Origin: Leptodactylus fallax
Taxonomy: Eukaryota; Chordata; Amphibia; Anura; Leptodactylidae
Direction of reading: 5' to 3'
DNA length: 64,000 nt
NCBI GenBank assembly: GCA_947044405.1
Contig: CAMRHE010000167.1
Span: 2,897,001-2,961,000 of the forward strand
The position numbers were made by a program, and so were the translations under genes. Shown here piece after piece: positions 42,779 through 53,723 of this stretch; the first letter of the stretch is position 1; each line of letters opens with the position of its first letter. The notes under the pieces are model-generated. The model saw only the letters and a list, made by a program, of their open reading frames with translations, was not told where the DNA came from and ran no database searches.

Positions 42779-45700
42779 AGATGTGTCGCTTGGACCAGTG
42801 GCTCCAAGATGATCCTCCCTGCTGAAATTATCCTTGAGAATAAGGAGCATCCCGTACGGGTGTTTTTTGATTATGGTGCTGGGATCAATTTAATTGATTC
42901 TAAGTGCGCGACAGATCTAGACTTAAAAATAACCCTCCTGGAGACACCCATTCCTATTGCTAGTATTGATGCTGGACCTTTGGGCTGGATTAAAGCTATC
43001 TCTGTAGGGGTTAAGCTGAAGATTGGTTTGTTCCACCTAGAATGTGTGGATTTGTATGTTCTTGATTCGTTGGCTGCGGCCATCGTACTAGGTTATCCTT
43101 GGTTTAAAAAACACAATCCTGTGGTTGATTGGCGTACGGGAGAAATTGTCAAATGGTCTCTTGAGTGTAAGAAAGAGTGTATGCCTAGTCAGCTTGTAGC
43201 CATAGTGTTACCTAATGTCCCTTCATTTCTGTCTGACTTTTCACAGGTATTCTCTCCCACCTCTAGTGACCAGCTTCCTCCTCATAGACCGTATGACTGC
43301 AGGATTGATCTGGTGCCTGGCTGTAAATACCCCAAAAGCAGGTTATATAACATTTCTGTCCCTGAAAGAGAGGCTTTAAAAGATTTTATCTCAGAAAGTT
43401 TGAAGAAGGGTCACATAAGACCCTCTAACTCTCCGTTAGCAGCCGGATTTTTTTTTGTTAAAAAGAAAGATGGCGGACTACGTCCTTGTCTTGATTTTCG
43501 GGAGTTGAACCAAATTACTGTGAGTAATCCTTACCCGCTTCCTCTTATTCCCGATTTATTTAATCAACTGGTGGGGTCCCAGTGGTTTTCTAAATTAGAT
43601 CTCCGTGGGGCATACAATTTGATAAGAGTACGGGAGGGAGACGAGTGGAAGACAGCGTTTAACACGCCCCTGGGTCATTTCGAGAGTCTGGTTATGCCCT
43701 TTGGGCTTACTAATGCCCCTGCAATCTTTCAGGAGTTTATGAATGACATATTACGTCCTTTTATTGGTCACTTCCTGGTTGTGTACTTAGATGATATCCT
43801 CATCTTTTCTCCTAATTACGAGTCTCACTGTGAACACCTTCGGTCCGTCTTGTCTGTTCTAAAAGAGAATTCACTTAGTGTTAAAGTGGAAAAGTGTGTT
43901 TTTTGTGTCCAGGAGATTTCTTTTTTGGGGTTTGTCATTTCGAAGGATGGGTTCAAGATAGATTTAAGTAAGGTCAAGGCTATTTTAGACTGGGTTCAAC
44001 CCGAGAACCTCAAAGCGTTACAGAGGTTTCTAGGGTTTGCTAACTTTTACCGTAAATTTATTAAGAATTTTTCGTTGATTGTTAAGCCTTTGACAGATTT
44101 GACCAAAAAGGGAGCTAAGATTTCGGAGTGGCCGCTGGAGGCCGAGAGAGCGTTCCGATCGCTTAAGCAACGCTTTGCTTCGGCACCTGTTTTGGTCCAA
44201 CCCGTCAGCTCCTTACCATTTTTTGTTGAGGTGGACGCCTCTAGTGTGGGGGTTGGAGAGGTTTTGTCTCAAGGAGATGCTGAGGGCCGTAACCTGCGGG
44301 TTTGTGCTTTCTTCTCAAAGAAATTTTCGAAAACAGAATGTAATTACGATGTAGGTGACAGAGAGTTGCTGGCGATTAAGTTAGCCTTTGAGGAATGGAG
44401 ACATTTTTTAGAAGGTGCCGTGCATAAAGTGACGGTTTTCACGGACCATAAGAATTTGATGTATCTACAGTCAGCTAAGACGTTAAATTCTCGTCAGGCT
44501 CGTTGGTCTTTGTTCTTTTCCAGGTTTAACTTTCTAGTTACCTACCGACCAGGTTCGAAGAATGTGGTGGCGGACGCCCTGTCCTGGTCATTTGAGGCTG
44601 CACCCTGTGATGAGGTCCCTTCACAGATATTGGCCAAGGGAATGGTGGTGGCTGCGATTTCTACTGACCTTCACAAGGAGATTTCGGAAGCACAAAGCTT
44701 GGCTCCTGCCAACACCCCTAATGATAAGCTTTTTGTTCCTCTGAACCTTCGATTGTCATTATTACAGGAAACGCATGATTCAGTCCTCTCGGGTCACCCT
44801 GGTATTTCTAATACTTTGAAATTAATCTCCAGGTCGTTTTGGTGGCCATCTGTCAGAAGGGACACTACGAGGTATGTGGAGTCCTGTGAGGTATGTGCCA
44901 GATCGAAGTCCCTTAGAGGATTTCCTGTGGGGAAGTTGTGCCCATTGCCTATTCCTGAGAAGCCTTGGACGCACATCTCTATGGATTTCATCACTGATCT
45001 ACCGGTTTCTGGAGGATGTACGGTAATTTGGGTAATCACGGATCGGTTTAGTAAGATGTGCCATTTGGTGGCTTTACCCAAATTGCCGTCTGCCCCCTCT
45101 TTTGGCTAGATCATTTGTGGAAAATTTTGTAAGGCTTCATGGAGTACCGTCTGATATTGTGTCAGATAGGGAAGTGCAGTTCGTTTCCCGCTTCTGGAGG
45201 GCGTTTTGTAAAAGCCTTAACATCCCTTTTTCTTTTTCTTCATCTTATCACCCACAATCCAACGGCCAGACTGAAAGGTTAAATCAATGTTTGGAACAAT
45301 ATTTAAGGTGCTTTGTGAGCTCAGATCAGTTTGAGTGGAAAGAATTTTTACCATTAGCTGAGTTTGCTTTAAATAATCGTTCTTTGGAATCTACTGGGAC
45401 CTCTCCTTTTTTTTTGCAATTATACGTTTCATCCGTCCTTTGGTCCGTTGTCTTTAGTTAGTTCAGATGTCCCAGGGGAGGTTCAGTTCTCTGCTAAACT
45501 AGCTTCAGTCTGGTCTGAGGTCAAGAAAAATCTAATTAGAGCTAGGGGTAAAGCTAAATTTTTTGCTGACAGTAAACGATCAGAATCCCATAAGTTCTCT
45601 GTGGGAGATAGGGTTTGGCTCTCTACACGGAATATTAGACTAAAAATACCATGCTTTAAACTTGGTCCCAAATATATTGGTCCATTTGAAATTGTAGAGA

Positions 45701-46068
45701 TAATTAACCCTGTCTCAGTTCGTTTGCGCCTACCTGACTCTATGGGGATAACCAATGCTTTTCATGTGTCCTTACTAAAGAGGTATTTTTCATCCTCAGG
45801 TAGTGATCCAGTTTCACCACCCCCACCTGTCTTGGTCAATGGAGAGCTGCAGTTCGTGGTTCGCTCTATTGAAGACTCCCGGCTCTTTCACGGACGCATT
45901 CAGTATCTGGTCCATTGGAAAGGTTATGGGCCTGAGGAGAGATCATGGGTTTCGTCATCAGACATTTCTGCTAAGCGGTGCATTAGAGCCTTCCATCGTA
46001 GGTTTCCATTGAAGCCCGGTCCGGAGGTTCCGGAGGCACCTCCTTTAAGGGGGGGTACTGTTAGATAG
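42737..46068 (+). pseudogene. Pol polyprotein of the Gypsy element (PR-RT-RNaseH-IN-chromodomain), two frame shifts
   Basis: Entered by -1 frameshift; the first internal ATG is 42809. The protease motif is FFDYGAG (residues 21-25 from 42809; family norm DSG/DTG). RT has CLDFRELN, WFSKLDLRGAYNLI, MPFGLTNAPAIFQ and the catalytic VYLDDILIF. RNase H has EVDAS, DRELLAIK and FTDHKNL. Integrase has the HHCC domain (H...GHPG...CEVCARSK) and MDFITDLP (first Asp). The frame then shifts by one base near 45100, giving SDREVQF (second Asp; the usual Gly is Glu) and NGQTERLN (Glu). A second one-base shift lies near an 8-T run at about 45409. The last part ends with a chromodomain (YLVHWKGYGPEERSWV). The stop at 46066-46068 lies inside the 3' LTR. 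Confidence 0.92.
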
Positions 46069-46590
46069 TTGGTCCAGACGGGCAGGGGTTAATTCTTGTC
46101 GGCCTGTACTTTCTGCCTTGGGGAGGGGTTTTTCCCGGTGCCTCTGCCCCACCCTTTGTTGTGCTATTTAAACTTGGGCTTCACACTTTCACTCTGCTGG
46201 TTATACTTTTGTGTCCAGCAATTCCTGTGCTGTGGGGCCTTGAACTCAGGTGTTGTATGCTTCCCAGCGTGTATGTTAATTCTTGGATTAGCTGTTTGGG
46301 GGTCAGTGCAGGAGACTGCTGGTTTATTATGTTTATACTTTCAGGGTCAGCTCCCAGGGATACTAGTAAGGTTCCTGTGAGGTGTCTTCTTTTAAGAGGA
46401 AAACTCTGGCGTCAGGCAGGATCAGTCAGGGCGGATCACAGGGTGATTTCTAATGTTATTTTCTCCTGCCTACTCTGTTTTATTTACTCAGTTATTTTGA
46501 CTGCCCTTTGTTTGTTTCGTGTTTCTTCAATAAACCAGTTTATTTTGCATATTTGTTTATTCTTTATTCGGTTCAGGGACAAACATAACA
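46059..46590 (+). repeat. 3' LTR (532 bp)
   Basis: TGTTAGATAG...AAACATAACA. Nearly identical to the 5' LTR. It contains an extra 19 bp (AATTCCTGTGCTGTGGGGC). Confidence 0.95.
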
Positions 46591-47006
46591 GAACTATTCC
46601 TTGGTGGTGATTTGTTTGTCCAGGAGGAAATTATTGAGAAGCATGAACCGAGCATGTCTCCACCAAACGAAAACCTCTGGGGAAAGACCAGGGGGGGAAA
46701 AGGGGGTTGCTGAAAATAGATCTTTAACTAGTTATATTGGGTCCTGTCTTTAAATAATGAATAAATATGCCATTGAACTCAGCTATGGACAGGGACATCT
46801 CTCCTTGAGGAGAGCACCAGTTAAGGTGTGTAGAGTTTTGAGTTGCCTTTCGCCCTCTACTAAGCATCTACATATCACAAGGCATTATGGGAAAGGAGCT
46901 GGGATCTCATGCACCCTCTGTTGGATGTAACAGATCCTCAGTTTGCTTTTGACTCACCGAGTCTTGAGACAGCAAAAGGGATTTTAGCCAAGCCAGTTTC
47001 ACTTAT

Positions 47007-47051
47007 CTGCATACAGCGTCGTTTCGGGATTTTTGTCCCTCATCAGTGTAG
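47007..47051 (-). ncRNA. Hammerhead ribozyme-like motif, minus strand
   Basis: On the minus strand: CTGATGA (47046-47040), stem II GGGA-CAAAAA-TCCC, GAAA, then a very short stem III closing at GTA. Stem I pairs CTACA with TGCAG, with one A/C mismatch. All conserved core nucleotides are present. Confidence 0.68.
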
Positions 47052-47243
47052 AGCAAAGTGAAATGGCTGGCGCATGAGCTCCCAGCTCCTTTCCCATAAT
47101 GCCTTGTGATATGTAGATGCTTAGTAGAGGGCGAAAGGCAACTCAAAACTCTACACATCTTAACTGGTGCTCTCCTCAAGGAGAGATGTCCCTGTCCATA
47201 ACCCACTCATTGCCTCCCATAAAGCCAGCCAGTTCACTTTGCT

Positions 47244-47288
47244 CTGCACTGATGAGGGACAAAAATCCCGAAACGGCACTGTATGCAG
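47244..47288 (+). ncRNA. Hammerhead ribozyme-like motif, plus strand
   Basis: CTGATGA at 47249-47255. Stem II is GGGA (47256-47259) and TCCC (47266-47269) with a CAAAAA loop, followed by GAAA at 47270-47273. The minimal stem III is A-U, C-G, G-U around a 4-nt loop, ending GTA with predicted cleavage after 47283. Stem I is a perfect CTGCA (47244-47248) with TGCAG (47284-47288). This matches the type I minimal hammerhead layout described for Penelope-like elements. Confidence 0.75.
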
Positions 47289-47566
47289 ATAAGTGAAACT
47301 GGCTTGGCTAAAATCCCTTTTGCTATCTCAAGACTCGGTGAATCAAAAGCAAACTGAGGATCTGTTACATCCAACAGAGGGCGCATGAGCTCCCAGCTTC
47401 TTTCCCATAATGCATTGAACTCAGCTGTCATCTATTGGTCTCATTCATATTAGTGTAAGAAAAGTTGGTAAATTAAGTTGAGATTCACTTATTTTCTAAT
47501 ATTATGCAAAAACATACATACTTGCTGCAAAAAAATCACATGTTAAATGCTATCATATAGCTTTTT

Positions 47567-48185
47567 CTGGTTCAATAGTTTTTATTTGGATTATCAAAAA
47601 GTCAGTCAAAGGATACAGATAACATATTCAGCTTATTTCATAATTTTTTTTTGTATAACATTAGACGATTTACAGGATATTCTAAAATTCTTTAGTATTA
47701 AGCCTGAATGTAACCTAAATTTTCTAAACCACAATCGTAACAAAAAAAAGTGTTACTATGCCATTAAACAGTATAACATTACGTAACATAAGTTAGGATA
47801 GTTCATAGGCAATTGAGGTTAATAGTTATATTAAAGTAGGAGACGAGTGGTGTATTTAGAGATTTTCCAGCACTGTCAGTCTTCTAGAAATTTGAGGTGT
47901 TTTTGCTGATTACAAGCGACTATGTACTCATAATGAAAGTTTTTATAGATTTTTTTTTTCTATAATGGAAGCTGCTGTTGGAAAGTAGTTTGTTTTCCAG
48001 TTTTGTGCTAGAGAAGAGACAGTTGATAATAATATATAGCATAATAATGTTCTATACGGCTTGGGGATAGTATCTAAACCCAAACCTAGCAGTCCCAAAG
48101 TACAGAGATGAACTTTGTATTTTCAAATTATGTAACATTTTTTCAACTGAACGCCATAAAGGTTGTATCACTGGGCACTCCCAAA
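47567..48185 (-). pseudogene. L1 ORF2 C-terminal end and 3'UTR, antisense
   Basis: On the minus strand, degraded L1 C-terminal text (NWKTNYFPTAASIIEK and YEYIVACNQQKHLKFLED are the clearest). An A/T-rich 3'UTR ends in CCAAATAAAAACTATTG. Too decayed for a full reading. Confidence 0.55.
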
Positions 48186-48189
48186 AATG

Positions 48190-49652
48190 TATAGTATGGT
48201 ACCAATTTATTTACAACTTCTCCAGCAATATTGGAGAGATCCATGCATTGAAAACATCCAAGCATCTCTAGAAAAAAAAATAAACCTACCTAACATGTCA
48301 CAGAACCACTTAACCAACCTAAATACTCCATTCTCCCATACAGAAATACTTAAAGCAATTTCTTCCCTGAAACAAAAAAAAACCTCCCGATCCAGATGGT
48401 TATACTAATGAATATTATCTTGCTTTTAAAAACATATTATGTCCACACCTATGTAGTGTCCTCATCGCAGCAATGCAAACTAGCAATTTCCCAAAAGAAA
48501 TGCTTCAAGCAACAACCACTGCTATCCCAAAACCAGGCAAAGATTTAGCGCACATTGCTAACTATAGGCCTATATCATTACCAGGGGCGTAACTTGAGAT
48601 GGTGCAGAGGGTGCAGTTGCATCGGGGGCCCAAGAGCATTAGGGGTCCCATCAGTACTGAGATTGCAGTTTCCATCTGGCCCATAAACCAAGGAGACCCA
48701 CAGATTACCCTAACCACACTAAGGTTGATTAAACTCCTTAGCACCCGTAACCATCACTATCAAGAATTCGCTGTAGGGGGTGATGAGGTAGGGGGCCTCG
48801 GACAAAAGATTGCAGTGGGGCCCACAAGACTTTAGTTACACCACTGATCCTTTACTAAATGAAGAGATCAAAATTTATGCTTAGATAATAGTCCAATGTT
48901 TGATAAACATCCTCCCTGAATTAATAAATACAGACTAGATGGGATTTGTAAAACATAGACAAGCATCTGATGTCTTGAGAAGATTCATAAATTTTGTCAA
49001 TTGGGAAGAACACATACAAACACCTACTCTAGTTTATCATTAGATGCTGAAAAGACGTTTCATAGATTGAATTGGACATACACTTTCCAGGTTCTAGAAA
49101 GATTTGGATTTTCTGGCTCTATATCCTAAGCAGTCAAAGCCTTATATACCACGCCTTTTGCCAAGATGTCGGCTAATGAGTTACTATCCAAACCATTTAA
49201 TATAACTAATGGAACAAGGCAAAGATGTCCCTTTTTCCCCACTAATTTTTTTAGTGTTAGAGCCATTTGCCCAAAATATTAGAATGAAACCCCAAATCCA
49301 AGGTACAAAAGTAAAAGATTACACTCACACAATTGGCCTTTTCGCAGAAGACATCATAATTGCACTAAATAACCCTATGACCTCCCTCAGTGCAGTACAA
49401 GAAGCTATTCATTTATTTGGGAATCTATTATTGTACAAAGTCAATGAAAACAAATCTCTAATACAATGCGTTAACATACAAACAGAAATGAAAGGTAATA
49501 TATTAAATAACTTTACATATAAGTGACAAGACCAATCTTTACCTTATCTAGGAATTAATCTTGTATTCCGAATGAATAAACTAACAGATTTAATTTGGAA
49601 AACACTCATAACACAAATACAAAAAGTCTAGATACAATAGGAAAGTGCAAGA
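48190..49652 (+). pseudogene. L1 ORF2 reverse transcriptase fragment, interrupted by a hAT MITE
   Basis: Sense-strand RT relic. FSHTEILKAISSLKQKK, then a frameshift into PDGYTNEYYL, CTTAIPKPGKD-like text and ANYRPISL, ending at 48581. After the MITE come GFVKHRQASDVLRRFINFV, LDAEKTFHRLNW (the Asp of LDxxKAF is kept), GTRQRCPFSPLIFLVLEPFA and LFAEDIIIAL. In the last, the usual ADD is AED, so a catalytic Asp is lost. PYLGINLVF follows. Several stops and shifts. Confidence 0.83.
48582..48846. mobile_element. hAT MITE (265 bp)
   Basis: Termini CAGGGGCGTAACTTGAG and TTTAGTTACACCACTG are inverted relatives. It lies inside L1 RT sequence. Flanks ATCATTAC and ATCCTTTA are only partly alike, so the 8-bp duplication has decayed. 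Confidence 0.82.
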
Positions 49653-49667
49653 TATCATAGCTTTTTT

Positions 49668-50329
49668 ATATCCTGTCCTCGCTATGCCCTTGCCCTTGAT
49701 CATGTTATGTTGGTATTTCAACAATGACCAGACCAATACGGTATCCTTCCCTATGATCAAGTTGCTGTTGCTTTGTAACACTACCTATCTTGAAGTGCTG
49801 TAGATTAAACATGAAAACGCTAGAAACAAAGGATGCTGACATTTAGCTTAAACATCTATAGCAGAGCATGCAAAGTGTATAATAGCATCCAATATGACAG
49901 CTTGAGCCACAAATTGTCAGTTTACACTATGACTCTTACACATCTAATCAGGCTTATGTCTTCTTTTTTTACAACTGCAAAATATTGCATTATACATTTC
50001 TTAGAATTTAGAACAGTATACTGTAGAGCTGAACCACTATGAGGTATTAAAGCACAGATTAAATACTGGACATATATCATGAAATATTATATACATGATG
50101 TTAATTTATGCAGGCAGTGGTTTTTCTACATCACTTCTGAAAGAATTTTGTTACAGTCAATGTTTTAGTCACTGTGTGCTGTGGCCTAATCTTCTTTTGT
50201 AGTGCACTGTTCTTCTTGACTTGCATCCATATACTGCAAAGTAAGTGCCTGACTCTGACCAGAATATGAGAATATGTGTGAGGGATCTACCTTTCTAGTG
50301 GTTATGTTTATATTTATTTATTAATTTAT
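49668..50329. other. No recognised gene or element
   Basis: No terminal repeats or coding motifs were seen between the L1 and the next MITE. Confidence 0.5.
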
Positions 50330-50333
50330 TTAA

Positions 50334-50902
50334 AGAGGACCTTTCACGTCCTCATGTATATGCGGTTTTACATACCGCTAGAAAACCGACAGCGCGTTGA
50401 ATTCAGCACACTGTCGGCTTTCCCGTTATGTGCCCCGGGCCTGGAGATATCGGGGGTCTAAATTTCACTGTTCACTGTCAGAAGGGCGTTCCTGACAGTC
50501 TAGCCCTCCATGACAGTATTCTCCATAGCACTGTACTGAGGGGGCGTTCCTTACAGCTCAGCGTCATCACTGGGCTGTAAGGAATGCCCCCTCTGACAGT
50601 ACTCAACTATGGATGAGGACAGAGAGAGGGGGACTTCCTTACCGCCCAGTGATGACGCTGAGCTGTGAGGAACGCCCCCTCAGTACAGTGCTATGGAGAA
50701 TACTGTCATGGAGGGCGTTCCTCACAGCGCAGCTAGACTGTCAGGAACGCTCTTCTGACAGTGAACGGTGAAATTTAGACTCCCGATATCTCCAGCCCCG
50801 GGGCATACACCGGGAAAGCCGACATTGTGCTGAATTCAGCGTGCTGTCAGCTTTCTAGCGGTATGTAAAACCACATATACATGAAGACGTGAAAGGTCCT
50901 CT
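50334..50902. mobile_element. Palindromic TTAA MITE (569 bp)
   Basis: TTAA on both sides (50330-50333, 50903-50906). Termini AGAGGACCTTTCACGTC and GACGTGAAAGGTCCTCT. Almost the whole element is an imperfect inverted repeat (for example GCTATGGAGAATACTGTCAT against ATGACAGTATTCTCCATAGC). TTAA targets suit piggyBac or Kolobok. Confidence 0.87.
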
Positions 50903-51053
50903 TTAATTCTGTTACGTATGTAGCACTAACATATTCCACCTCCAGCTTTCTAACCAATGAACCTTTGCAAGGCAAAGAGTCCAAACCATTGAAACACAGT
51001 ACTTAGTACTAATGCTGCTTCTCTAATGGTGCCAACAGGGGTATCTCACTACA

Positions 51054-51207
51054 GGGGGTGTAGAGGTAGCAATTGCTATCGGGCCATGGAATCTTAGGGC
51101 CTCTCTACAACATATGAAGACAACAGTATTCTAGAAAGCACATGGAAGATGTGAGCCCTGTTACATACTTCTCATTGGGGCCTAGCAGCTTCACGTTACG
51201 CCTCTGG
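51054..51207. mobile_element. Small hAT-like MITE
   Basis: Starts CAGGGGGTGTAGAGG with GGGCC subterminal; ends CACGTTACGCCTCTG with GGGGCC subterminal. The 8-bp duplication is not clear. Confidence 0.5.
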
Positions 51208-51961
51208 GTGTCAAGTATAGAATACAAGAAAAACTCACAGCCACAGCACTTCATAACATAGGCACATGAGCAATATGCAGTGCAGCCATAGGAATATTCT
51301 CCATCTCTGGGTTCCAGTTACCAGCCCAGTTTCTTTTTCTCCACAACCAGTAGGAAGCATCACTTATATAGTATAGAGGAGAAATAATTATAACAGTTTT
51401 CAGTGAACTGAAGAGTAAAGATGGAGGCCAAAGTGTAAACACTTAGTAATGATGGTTGAGTGCTAAGAATTCTGAATTGAGATGTCTTCCCACAGGCAAA
51501 CTTATTTATATTGATAATAGTTAATGTACATACTAATGTACATCCAATATAGTGTTAAGGGGGTTGTTCAGTTTTGACAAATCAGCTGAGGTGGCTTTCC
51601 TGAGGTCAAGCTGCTGGGAGGGAGTCCTGAATCTTGAAGCCCCTAAGGCATCTGCTATGGACTGTAAAAATGTGAAGTAACTGCTGTACTGCTGAGAAAA
51701 CAAATACATTCCAGGGCCCCAATGAAATCAAGATCATGTTTATGCTGCCTTCTCAGTCTACTCAACCTGACCTAATAGAACAAGTAATATATGATTATAT
51801 GAGAGACAAAATCACAGCTGAAAAATGCAAATAGCACCAAATTAAATTAATGCTAGTATTAAAAAATGCAGGCGATTGGCCTCCAACATATAAATTATGG
51901 GCAGACACACATATCTTGCTGTATCTGTTGTATAGGGCCCACAAGGTAAAGGGACCCACAG
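51208..51961. other. No recognised gene or element
   Basis: No motif found; the short ORFs lack domains. Confidence 0.45.
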
Positions 51962-51965
51962 TTAA

Positions 51966-52235
51966 AGGAGTTATTCACTTTTTAATATTGACAACCTGTC
52001 TTTAGTATAGACCATCAATATTAGATCTGTGGGGGTCTGATCGGCTGTTTTGGGATAGTGCAGCTACCGGTAATGTCTGCATGCTAGGAGCCGTGCTGCT
52101 CAATCGCTGTGTGATTTGTAATGACGGCTTTAGGTACTTCACCTGTGTCCCATAGACACCCAGGACACCCACAGATCTAATATTGATGACTCATCCTAAG
52201 GATAGACCATCCATATTAGACAATGTATAACACCT
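51966..52235. mobile_element. TTAA MITE (270 bp)
   Basis: TTAA at 51962-51965 and 52236-52239. Termini AGGAGTTATTCAC and GTATAACACCT are inverted relatives. The inner pair TAATATTGA and TCAATATTAGA is shared with the MITE at 2891. Complete copy of that family. Confidence 0.8.
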
Positions 52236-52239
52236 TTAA

Positions 52240-52851
52240 AAGCAGCTTTCTACTATTTACACATAAATTACATATAAAAGAATGACTTTATATTTGTTAC
52301 TGAAGGATTGATAGAGAAACTATGACTGTTTCTGCACTATGGTCCTCAACTGTCTGTATCCATCCCAGTAAGGCTTTATGCACATGAGCTTGTGCATTGT
52401 CAGTGTGGTAGCCGCGATTTTTACGGCTAGCACTCTGACGCATTATATTCTATTAGCCCCATACACAAGCTTGTGTATTATCATGGGTTTGTGTATGGGG
52501 CCGTGAACCTGGGGCAAAACTCACAACAGGTTGTATTCCTGTCGGTTTTGAGTCCTAGGCTCACTGCAGTAAATTAATGGGTCTGTCCATGTGCTGTCCA
52601 TGCTGTCCAACCACAGATCTGGCACATGCACTATGGGAGGGCTGTGCACAGCATGATCCTGAACATATTGTATTAGTTCTATTCTACAGTTTGCTTGTGC
52701 AAAAGAATGAGTGACCAATATGGTGACACAATACATTTGTCTGTCAGCCTAATAGCAAACCACCACCTCTAGAGCTACTTACAGCTATGTACAGAACTGT
52801 GCAACAGTAGAGGCCCCACACACTGCTATGGAAGCCTATTATGGCTCCAAT
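52240..52851. other. No gene; short inverted blocks
   Basis: Contains ACAAGCTTGTGTAT-type inverted words (52380-52500) that may be a decayed MITE. No boundaries found. Confidence 0.35.
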
Positions 52852-53723
52852 TTAACCCTTTAAGGACACAGCCTAAAAGTGCCTCATGGACCAGTCCTCA
52901 TTTTTCTAAACTGACATGTCAATTTATATACCAATAACTTTGAGACACTTTAACTTACACAAGTGATTTTGAGATTGTTTTTCGTGACAGATTTTATTCA
53001 TGTTAGTGGTAAATATTGATCAATAGTTTTGTATTTATTTATAAAAAAATAGGAAATTTGATGGAAATTTTTAAAAAAAATCACAATTTTCAAAATGTGA
53101 AATGCTCTGCTTTTCAGAAAGATAGTCATGCCACCCAAATAAATTAATAAATATTATCTACCATATCTCTGCTTTATAATGGCAGATTTTCCAAATTTAC
53201 AAGAAAACTTCCCAAACTAATTTTTTAGGGACCACTTCAGTTCTGATGGGAATTCTAAAGGACTATATATTAGAACCCCCCATAAATCACCCCATTTTCA
53301 AAAATGCATCACTCAATTAATTCAAAACAGTATTTGGGAAGTTTGATAACCCTTTAAGCATTCCATGGGAATTAAAACAATATGGGGGTAAAATTTAGAC
53401 ATTTCATTTTTTTCAATAATACATTCCTGTACCCTTAAAATTAACATATTCACAAAAGGTTAAAGGAGAAAATGCACCACACAGTTTGTTATGCAATTTC
53501 TCCCAAGCACAGAAATACCCCACATGTGGGTGTAAACTGATGGCGCATGGCAGAACGCAGGAGGGAAGGAGCGACTCCGGACATTTGAAAAGCAGATTTT
53601 GCTGGAATAGTTTTCAGGTGCCATGTCTCATTTGCAGAGCCCCTAGAGTACAAATGCAATGAAAACCCCTAAAAAGTGACCCCATTTTGGAAACTACACC
53701 CCTGATAGAATTTACCAAGGGGT

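Larger units (their letters stand above)
41315..46590 (+). mobile_element. Gypsy LTR retrotransposon, chromovirus group
   Basis: Complete element: LTRs at 41315-41827 and 46059-46590, and a perfect 5-bp duplication GAACT (41310-41314, 46591-46595). Internal order is gag, then pol as protease, RT, RNase H, integrase, chromodomain. There is a polypurine tract (AAGGGGGGG, 46047-46055). The chromodomain and gag type resemble vertebrate Sushi-like elements. No envelope gene is present. No tRNA-matching primer site starting TGG was found after the left LTR. Two single-base frame disruptions in pol are the main defects. Confidence 0.95.
40490..46760 (-). mobile_element. Antisense L1 3' end, split by the Gypsy element
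   Basis: Read on the minus strand, 41300 to 40830 gives a degraded L1 ORF2 C-terminus (SQIAFKWRSPS and ISDSWKQFDKV are the clearest pieces). A 3'UTR follows with an AATAAA near 40497. The upstream part appears at 46760-46596 on the other side of the Gypsy insertion. The assignment rests on weak C-terminal similarity. Confidence 0.45.
46785..47412. mobile_element. Non-autonomous PLE-like insertion with inverted modules and 14-bp TSD
   Basis: Flanked by the perfect 14-bp repeat CATTGAACTCAGCT (46771-46784 and 47413-47426). Internal order is module A (46785 to about 46912), module B (to about 47068), A inverted (to about 47199), B inverted (to about 47381), and a partial inverted A. Each B carries a hammerhead-like core. 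TSD length, inverted duplicated termini and hammerhead motifs all fit Penelope-like elements, but no coding sequence remains, so the class is inference. Confidence 0.75.
47561..49652 (-). mobile_element. L1 LINE with twin-priming inversion
   Basis: The 3' part is antisense (48185 down to about 47561) and has AATAAA near its end. The more 5' part is in sense at 48190-49652, so the two halves point away from the breakpoint at about 48187. Near-identical flanks TATCATATAGCTTTTT (47551-47566) and TATCATAGCTTTTTT (49653-49667) look like a target duplication. A hAT MITE sits at 48582-48846. Confidence 0.7.
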
